64,000 nt of DNA from Branchiostoma floridae (taxonomy: Eukaryota > Chordata > Leptocardii > Amphioxiformes > Branchiostomatidae), in contig NC_049989.1 of the NCBI RefSeq assembly GCF_000003815.2, positions 2,646,342 to 2,710,341 of the forward strand, read 5' to 3'. Shown here one piece after another: positions 57,840-64,000 of this stretch. Numbering within the stretch: the first letter of the stretch is position 1; the number at the start of each line of letters is the position of its first letter. Position numbers and translations under genes: made by a program. The notes below the pieces were generated by a model. It saw nothing but the letters and a program-made list of their open reading frames with translations. It had not been told where the DNA came from and made no database searches.

Positions 57840-60800
57840 GTCCCGCGGCCTTCACCACAGCGGGGGCAGGCGGCGCACAACCCCGCATACTCTCCGGCCT
57901 GCTTCACGATCCTTCAATGTCGCAACTGTAGAAAAAAGTTACCACCAAACAATAGACGGTTCAAAAGACTGGCGAAAGACATCGGATGGTGTCTGAAATG
58001 TCCGACCGTTTCCAAAATCATATCCACTTGCTTGAGTAACTGCTTTTCGGTACATCTTATTACCTTCATAGACGTAATAGACCCTGTTTAGGCCTCTTTC
58101 TCTTACTTTATGGCAAAAGTATCTGAGGAGAGACACATCTCGACTAATCTATGTGACACAAACTCAGGGCTGTTCAGGGCTGTAACTGGCCCCTCCCCTT
58201 CTAGGAGGCCGGCTGGATGTTAGGCGGGCTGCTACAATCGAGATTTAATTAGGATACATCGCGTTGTTCTGCTGTTGTGTTGTCCTATCGTAGTGCATGA
58301 CGTATGAAGCTATCTATAACCTTGTCATAGTTGACAGACTTTACGCTTTTGAAAAATAGACCAATGAATCGTCAATCTAAGTATGTGGTATACATTGAAA
58401 AATGTGACTCTAGCCTCCCTATTTTCGGATTTTCGCTCCATTCAATCACATAATAACATGCTACAAGGATTTTACCAGCTTTTTGTGCATATTCATTTCC
58501 CCTAAAGTGCTAATGAACTGGTAGATGATTTTCACGACGCCCGGTGGTTTGGCCGTGGCCGTTTACACACGCATGCGGTAACAATGAGCTCATTGTCGGT
58601 AAGAAAGGGAGCAGAACTGGCGAAGTTCTCGAAAACAGCGAAAACGGCGGGATGGTCTCGTAGAACGTAATGAGCTACTATCAAAAGTTACAACACGGCG
58701 TTAAGTTGGTGATCTCATGGTGTAATACAGCAGGTTTGTCATGAACAGTACAATAGCACATCTGAACAACAACTGAACAGTACAAGCTGCATAGCTGTAC
58801 AGATCTATTTGATCCACTCACACCGGGAAAGACCCCTTTTCTATAAGTGTAGTGGTTTCTTTCACAAGCTGGGGATGTAGATATCCTTAGAGATGGGACC
58901 TTCATTTGACGTCCAATCCTAGGGACGTGCCGAACAGCAGTTAGGTATTCATTTTCACCTGGGTAAAGTGAGGGAAATCAGGAGGCTCAAATCCAGGACC
59001 TTCGGATTCTGGGACAAAAACCCTTAGCTACCACTGACGTCAAGCCATCGATACCTAAAGTTGTACCGTTAGGATATGGGAAAAGGGTAAAGGGGTTTTA
59101 CTATGCTACGGTCTGGGCCGACAGCATAGAAGTAGTATCAAGCGCTATGTCGAGGACAGCACAGACGTCAACATCGCGTTGTCCAGATTCAACAGGCTGA
59201 TAACAAACAACCACCTTGCACCAAAAGTATACAGCGACTTTTGTAACGTCTACTGATAAGTAAAGTTTGGGTGTGCGCACCTGATTGTGGTGGGGAATCA
59301 CACCTTACCCTGAACCCCACCGCCCTTACGCTTTACATCGATAGACTCCCAGCGGAGAATGGCCTATAGCACTATATCCTAGAAAAGGAAACCTGAAAGC
59401 AGGATGACCTGAAAGCCGCCCAATGGCAGCCCTTGCATCTGTGTGTGTACGGTACCCTGCAGGGCCGACGTGACAGACATATGTGCAAATATACTTAGCC
59501 CGCGAGATTTGCGGCAGACCTCCTCACCCAAATAACCAACAATATACTACGCGGTCTCTCTCGAACTAACAAGTTTTTCTCATCTTTAATCGTCTGACTT
59601 TATATCCAGCTTGAGGGGTTTATGTTCGCTAATTCCCGTACAAAAAAGAACCAGCTCGTAAAGTCTGTGTGTTTGCGAGACAATCGTCCCCCGGCTGCGG
59701 CACGATGTGTGGGATCTGTTGTAAATCTGTCCCGCCTGAGGTTTTGTTCCCGAAGCCGGGACATAAAGCGCGGGACTGAGTTGTGGTGCCCCCTGATGCT
59801 GCTGACATTTGCAGGAACAAAACCAAAGCTTACATGGACGTAATTTAGGCGGACAGCGCGTCAGGACGAGTTTGCTCTGCGGATATCTACAACTCAGAAA
59901 ACATAGTAAATTCTGTCATCAAACACACTAAAGTCACAGCCCGCCAAATACCTTTTCCCCACTTCCCAGTAGTTGAGGTAGTAGACTCACATAGAGACCA
60001 CGACTCAGGTTAGTACGGGAATGAAAGATGGGTTGAGGAACTGATAGATGGATAGATGGATGGATAGAGGACAGGTGGATGGATAGATGGATTGATAGAT
60101 TTCTGTAAAGGCAAGTGTCGTTTTTCTCAAGTGTGCGTTTTTCTTTCAACTGTTACACAGAGCTCTCATTGATGCTCTGAAATTTCTTGCCATGCATGCG
60201 TCATTAATGACAAAGCTGCCAGGAGTCTGATAATCTGGGAGTCATTTTTTTGACATTGTAGTCCTTTTCCTGCTTTTCATACCAATTGCGTTACTTTGTA
60301 GTGTTTCGGCAAATATAAATTTTGATAAAAGTCCTGGCAGTGCGATATACAGAGTTCCGTAGTTCCATATGGATGATGAAAAGTCAATGATAATCATAGG
60401 AAGAAAATAGACGATTCGGACTAGAGGAAAAGTGTTACAGTGTAACTGTGAGCAATCAGAAAGGCATACATGAAAAATTATTCAGCAAAATTACTCATGA
60501 TTTTGTCCTAGGCGCGCGTAGTTCCTGTTAGTGTTATGTGTTGGTGTGTTCTACAATAATCGGTCCAGCAGTTTCAAAATGGACCTTCAACTTTTTCTTC
60601 CAACTTACATTTCTTTCTGAGTCGGCAACGTAAAATTTAAAAGGATTTTATTGGGCCAATAGATATAAAACATCACTAACGATACAAATGCGACATGAAT
60701 TGTGTTAATTCTGAGGGAACGATTTATTTGCTATAGCTCACTTTTTGTTCACTTTAGCTTTTAGAGTCTTTCCTACTCTTTTGTACTTATTGACGACGTG

Positions 60801-61080
60801 TGTGGTTTACAGTTCTCTTCACTCAGAAGAAGAATCTTTAGTTTATGAGGTACCACTGCCCTTACTATGGTAACAAAGAGGACTTCTAATTGATGACATC
60901 TGGCGATAACGGTATCTTTCATGCTGGGAAATCATCACAATTATCGTTATCGTTATCAATTATACAATTATCGTTATCTGTACAATTATCGTTATCTGAA
61001 ACAAGGCAATTATCGCTACAGTAGCCGTAGCTCATTTTCATTTTTGAACGAAAAGCAGTTCCTTCATGGTGTTGAAAAAA
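57840..61080. other. Non-coding stretch
   Basis: No gene supported. Holds a GATGGATAGATG microsatellite (about 60039-60100), a TTATCGTTATC tandem run (about 60943-60990) and a fragment of a dispersed repeat on the minus strand (57985-58048). Confidence 0.5.
57985..58048 (-). repeat. Dispersed repeat also at 32115 and 44650
   Basis: ACCGTTTCCAAAATCATATC and GCTTGAGTAACTGCTTTT are the reverse complement of AGTTACTC..GCAACTG..TATG.TTTTGGAAAC found at 32115-32215 and 44650-44735. Confidence 0.65.
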
Positions 61081-61088
61081 GTAGGAAT

Positions 61089-61320
61089 GTCCCTGTGGCT
61101 CAACTGATCGCAGTCTCACAGAGAAGCTCCTGGTTCCGATTAGTTGGTAACTCGAGACCCCGGTTCAATCCTGGGTAGGACACCTTGGTTGGGGCTGCAC
61201 CTGTCTTTTGGAAGGGACGTAAAATGGGGTTCTCGTGGTTTCGGAGGTTCTTCGAGCACGTTGAAAGAAAAGAGCTAGCAACCTCTCCATATAAAAGTAT
61301 ACCCTGCTAAACTGCAAGAA
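61089..61320 (+). mobile_element. tRNA-derived SINE
   Basis: CTGTGGCTCAACTGATCGCA resembles a pol III A box and CCGGTTCAATCCTGGGTAGG is a near-consensus B box about 55 bases further on. The body then reads CTGTCTTTTGGAAGGGACGT, close to the GGATGGGACGTTAAA core seen in several animal SINEs, then GAGCACGTTGAAAG. No clean tail or target duplication. The promoter boxes support the call; the family name is not assigned. Confidence 0.7.
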
Positions 61321-61511
61321 ACCTTGCTGCCCTATATATGTGTCACTAGTTAGTCGTTACAATTAATGTGAACACCGACAACAGCACGCCGTGAAATGGC
61401 ATTGAAACATAGCACAAATCGCTACTGGTATTGACAAAAGCCATTCACCACAATGTGTAAATCACTTAACGAATATGGAATGTGTTTGTAAAACCCTTGT
61501 CACACATTCAG

Positions 61512-61642
61512 TAGCCTCCATAGCAGGCTCTCTATGGCCTTTTTTGGCTCATAGTACACTTTTGCCGGCCATTTCTTTTTGTACTGGGTCGCTGATGTAC
61601 TATGAGCCAAAAAAGGCCATAGAGAGCCTGCTATGGAGGCTA
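61512..61642. mobile_element. Foldback MITE with exact 9-bp duplication
   Basis: TAGCCTCCATAGCAGGCTCT at the left is the perfect complement of the right end; the arms run about 50 bp (TATGGCC, TTTTTTGGCTCATAGTAC). 131 bp in total. The exact direct repeat CACATTCAG flanks it at 61503-61511 and 61643-61651. Its core (TTTTGTACTGGGTCGCT) is shared with 31417-31717. Confidence 0.92.
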
Positions 61643-62445
61643 CACATTCAGGTCCTTGCCACGACTTTGCTCCCGACCTCTCCTCAACCAAGGTCAGCGC
61701 TGGGTTCGGAGCAGCTTGGAATTTTTATGGCATCCTATTTTAGCTCCAGCTCCAGTCGGTCCCCTGATCTCTCATGAAGCAGAACATAACTTGATTTTGA
61801 TTTTTTTTTTCAAAATGCATAGTCGGTTGGCGCACACAACTTTTAAAAATTAGTAGCTAGGTAACCCCGCTGAACAACCTTGTTAACGACTAACTCTCGA
61901 CCATGGTCTGGAGGGCATGGTCGGCTGTGTGACAGGGGCCAAACGTAAACAAAGAAAATAGTTGTGGATGGATATACGCTCAAAGTGTGATGTTCTATTC
62001 GTTTTTTCATCAAATCACTGTGCGTGTCCTTTTAACGAATTAAGAACGTTATCTTGGCATTTTCTTGATTGAGCCAGTCACAGATTTGCTAATCTTGGTT
62101 CCACGGGAGATCCCAGAGATGTGTGTCACGTTTATGTGATGTACTGAACACGTTAATGACAGGTTTTAATTGCCGACCTAATTTGTTTCCCCGCCAATCA
62201 GATCGACATCTTTGATAACAACATAGTATACACGTAATTAAACGCCATGGAAATGTACAGTATGTAATACTACACTATATATTGTACATCCACATCTTAC
62301 CATGCAGTCTTTAATTTGCATCGCAGAGTGTACATCGTCTATTGGGAATTATTACTCATTTTTATCAGTCTTACTTACTTTCTTTTCATTTCATATGAGT
62401 TCCTGTTGTTGAATCCTCTCTCTCCCTTGGTAGTACGTCATCAAC

Positions 62446-63450
62446 ATGTGGAAAGTGTGCTTCTCCTCAACCGTGACCAGGGGTATATTGGCGGTGCTGT
62501 TTGGACTATTTGTAAGAGGTACGTCATGTTTAAATCTTTTGTTCTATGTTCAGGGCACTTACATGTATTTCTGTCAGTTGAATTTACTACGGAGCCTTGC
62601 ATGGTATTTCTTTCAAAATCTTCTAGTTTTTTAATCCTTTTCTATATGTAAAAGATCATCATCATCGTGTAAAAGATGCCAAATGTATTAAGAGGTCATA
62701 GCCACAAACGTCGTTCCCTTCCTTGCGTATAGCGCGTACGGATAACTATCAATTGTTGAAGAAACAATGACTTTGATGCTAAGGTCTCCATTTGAACTAG
62801 ACGGCGATAGCGCTGCGACCTCGCTGTGATCTACATTGGCTTTGCGTCATGATTGACTTCATGATTTGAATATCATGTAATACCATGTTAGATATTAAAA
62901 AAAGACAGCGAAAACACACAAAGCGGGAAAATATTCGTTTAGTTTTATCTAAGAAATTAGTTGAGCGCTCTGTGAAATTGCTGGGTCGTCGCGCTGTCGA
63001 GGCAAAGTCACGGTCCCTATACCCCTGTCGTCACATTGCGCGAAAATCGATCGGACGACGAGTCTGCGGCAATCGCCCGAGCCTCGCTTATAATAATAGC
63101 AACAATTGTACAAGGTACAAAGTATGGCTTATATGTGACAGGGACGGTTTTCAGGTGAAAAATACGCGCAACCCTCTGTCGATCATAAATATGGCCGACC
63201 TTCCATCGATAGGCCGGAAGATCGTGGACAAAATGACAAGGGTTTAATAAAATGGGGTTGTTACGGAACAACCATGTTATACACGTAGGTAGCAACAGCC
63301 TAACGGTGACGGTTGACTCGGAGAGCCCCACCACGCTCGTCAGCGGACAGGACGGGTACCTGGTCTGTACCTTCACACCTGCGTCTCCTACCTTCATCCT
63401 CACCTGGAGGAAGGAGATGTACACTGTCTACACCAAGTTACAGGTTATGG
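62446..63450 (+). CDS. Secreted or membrane V-type Ig protein, 5' exons only
   Basis: Exon 62446-62518 encodes a signal peptide (MWKVCFSSTVTRGILAVLFG, then LFVR) and leaves in phase 1 at GTACGT. Exon 63289-63450 joins in phase and encodes SNSLTVTVDSESPTTLVSGQ, DGYLVCTFTPASPTFILTWR and KEMYTVYTKLQVM, with the Ig cysteine (YLVCTF) and core tryptophan (LTWR) 14 residues apart. This is the first half of a V-type Ig domain; the second cysteine must be in a later exon. A TTTTCCAG acceptor at the very end of the window (63992-63999) is a candidate for the next exon. It could belong to an amphioxus-type V-domain family such as VCBP, but nothing visible decides that. Confidence 0.72.
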
Positions 63451-63501
63451 GTAAGTCTAGCAAACTATCTTAAGTCTAGCTCACTTCGATTCCTCATTCT
63501 A

Positions 63502-63611
63502 TAGCCTGGAGTACAGTCTTGTTAGCTTTGATGCGCTCCCAAAGGTTTCTACCCCGCGGGCTAGCAACCTTCGGGAGCGGACCAGAACTAAAAAGACTGT
63601 ACTCCAGGCTA
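63502..63611. mobile_element. Short MITE with TAGCCTGGAGTAC ends
   Basis: TAGCCTGGAGTACAGTCTT and its perfect complement AAGACTGTACTCCAGGCTA enclose 72 bases that themselves fold (CGCTCCC and GGGAGCG). Its termini resemble those of 3280-3607. No clear target duplication. Confidence 0.75.
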
Positions 63612-63641
63612 TTATTTTATTTCTAGTCATGTATCTAGACC

Positions 63642-63770
63642 CTGGCGTACTCGCCTGCGATCCGTCCTTCTCGCTGAGTTAGCATTGAGTCATCAGCCAA
63701 TCACACGTCCGTCAACAGGCATCGTGATTGACCAATAACTTTCCGGCCAATAGCAGGAGGGGCTAAGCTT
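63642..63770. repeat. MITE-like repeat, copy 2 of 2
   Basis: TGGCGTACTCGCCTGCGATC, CGTCCTTCTCG, AGCCAATCAC and CCAATAGCAG match 29578-29768 in the same order. The right inverted end is not preserved. Confidence 0.65.
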
Positions 63771-64000
63771 CAGTGATAGGAGTCAGCCGACAAAGAAAGC
63801 TTGATATTTCCACAAACACGACCGAAGCAATATTACGAAAGATGAACTAGATATACTAGTAACTGCTTATGCCAATACTCATCCCGTGCACCCCCAGGAC
63901 TAAACCAACACCAATTTTTACTGCTATGTAAGAGAACTTTAATAGCACTATGTAGAGAAATCCAAGATTGCTTATGTGCCGAATTCCGTCATTTTCCAGG

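Noticed and set aside
57784-58091. Overlapping plus-strand frames of 70-98 codons
   Set aside because: They span the edge of a tandem duplication and a dispersed repeat; no conserved motif.
60943-60990. CRISPR-like spaced repeat (TTATCGTTATC)
   Set aside because: No unique spacers of constant length; simple tandem repeat in an animal genome.
61089-61180. Functional tRNA gene
   Set aside because: A and B boxes are present, but the cloverleaf arms do not pair well and a SINE-type body follows.

Overview
Eukaryotic (animal) genomic DNA with long AT-leaning introns, dense short inverted-repeat transposons, tRNA-derived SINE-like copies, a 5'-truncated non-LTR retrotransposon, CA/TA microsatellites and TTAGGG-type motifs. 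Gene content (PX/bis-SH3 oxidase-organizer-like protein, kringle/C-type-lectin/EGF receptor, alpha-2,8-sialyltransferase, V-type Ig protein) and heavy domain shuffling suggest an invertebrate deuterostome, most likely an amphioxus (Branchiostoma). The organism call is inference. Three N-runs mark assembly gaps.

Layout. 1-5.3 kb is non-coding, with two inverted-repeat elements and a 50-bp minisatellite; a possible terminal exon and poly(A) signal lie at 5351-6012. 6.4-8.4 kb is a ten-copy satellite of about 200 bp built around facing CCCTAA/TTAGGG runs. 8.4-17.6 kb has microsatellites and a hAT-like element but no gene I can support. 17.6-21.7 kb (minus) holds three exons of a sialyltransferase of the ST8Sia type. 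24.6-40.5 kb (minus) holds a complete 21-exon gene that I could read in phase from ATG to stop (878 codons including the stop). It encodes a PX domain, six SH3 domains arranged as three p47phox-like tandem pairs, and polybasic PxRR-type segments. 44.2-51.7 kb (plus) holds a type I membrane receptor: signal peptide, kringle, C-type lectin domain, EGF, second C-type lectin domain, three EGF domains, transmembrane segment and short basic tail; assembly gaps remove part of it. 52-62 kb is repeat-rich and has no supported gene. 62.4-63.5 kb (plus) holds the first two exons of a secreted or membrane protein with a V-type Ig domain that runs off the window.

How the genes might work together. The SH3 gene resembles the organizer subunit that assembles NADPH oxidase at phosphoinositide membranes. 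It lies head-to-head with a lectin receptor gene, and a V-Ig gene lies further on. All could belong to cell-surface recognition and defence, but co-function is inference from position and family only.

Main highlights: (1) the triplicated bis-SH3 cassette, with a conserved phase-2 intron splitting the last Arg codon of each P-x-R segment; (2) the lectin's kringle exon, whose splice acceptor appears to come from a truncated transposon; (3) a set of small transposons that start TAG(C/T)C and are flanked by 9-bp target duplications, four of them exact; (4) the telomere-motif satellite; (5) a sialyltransferase whose Golgi stem carries two highly basic repeats.
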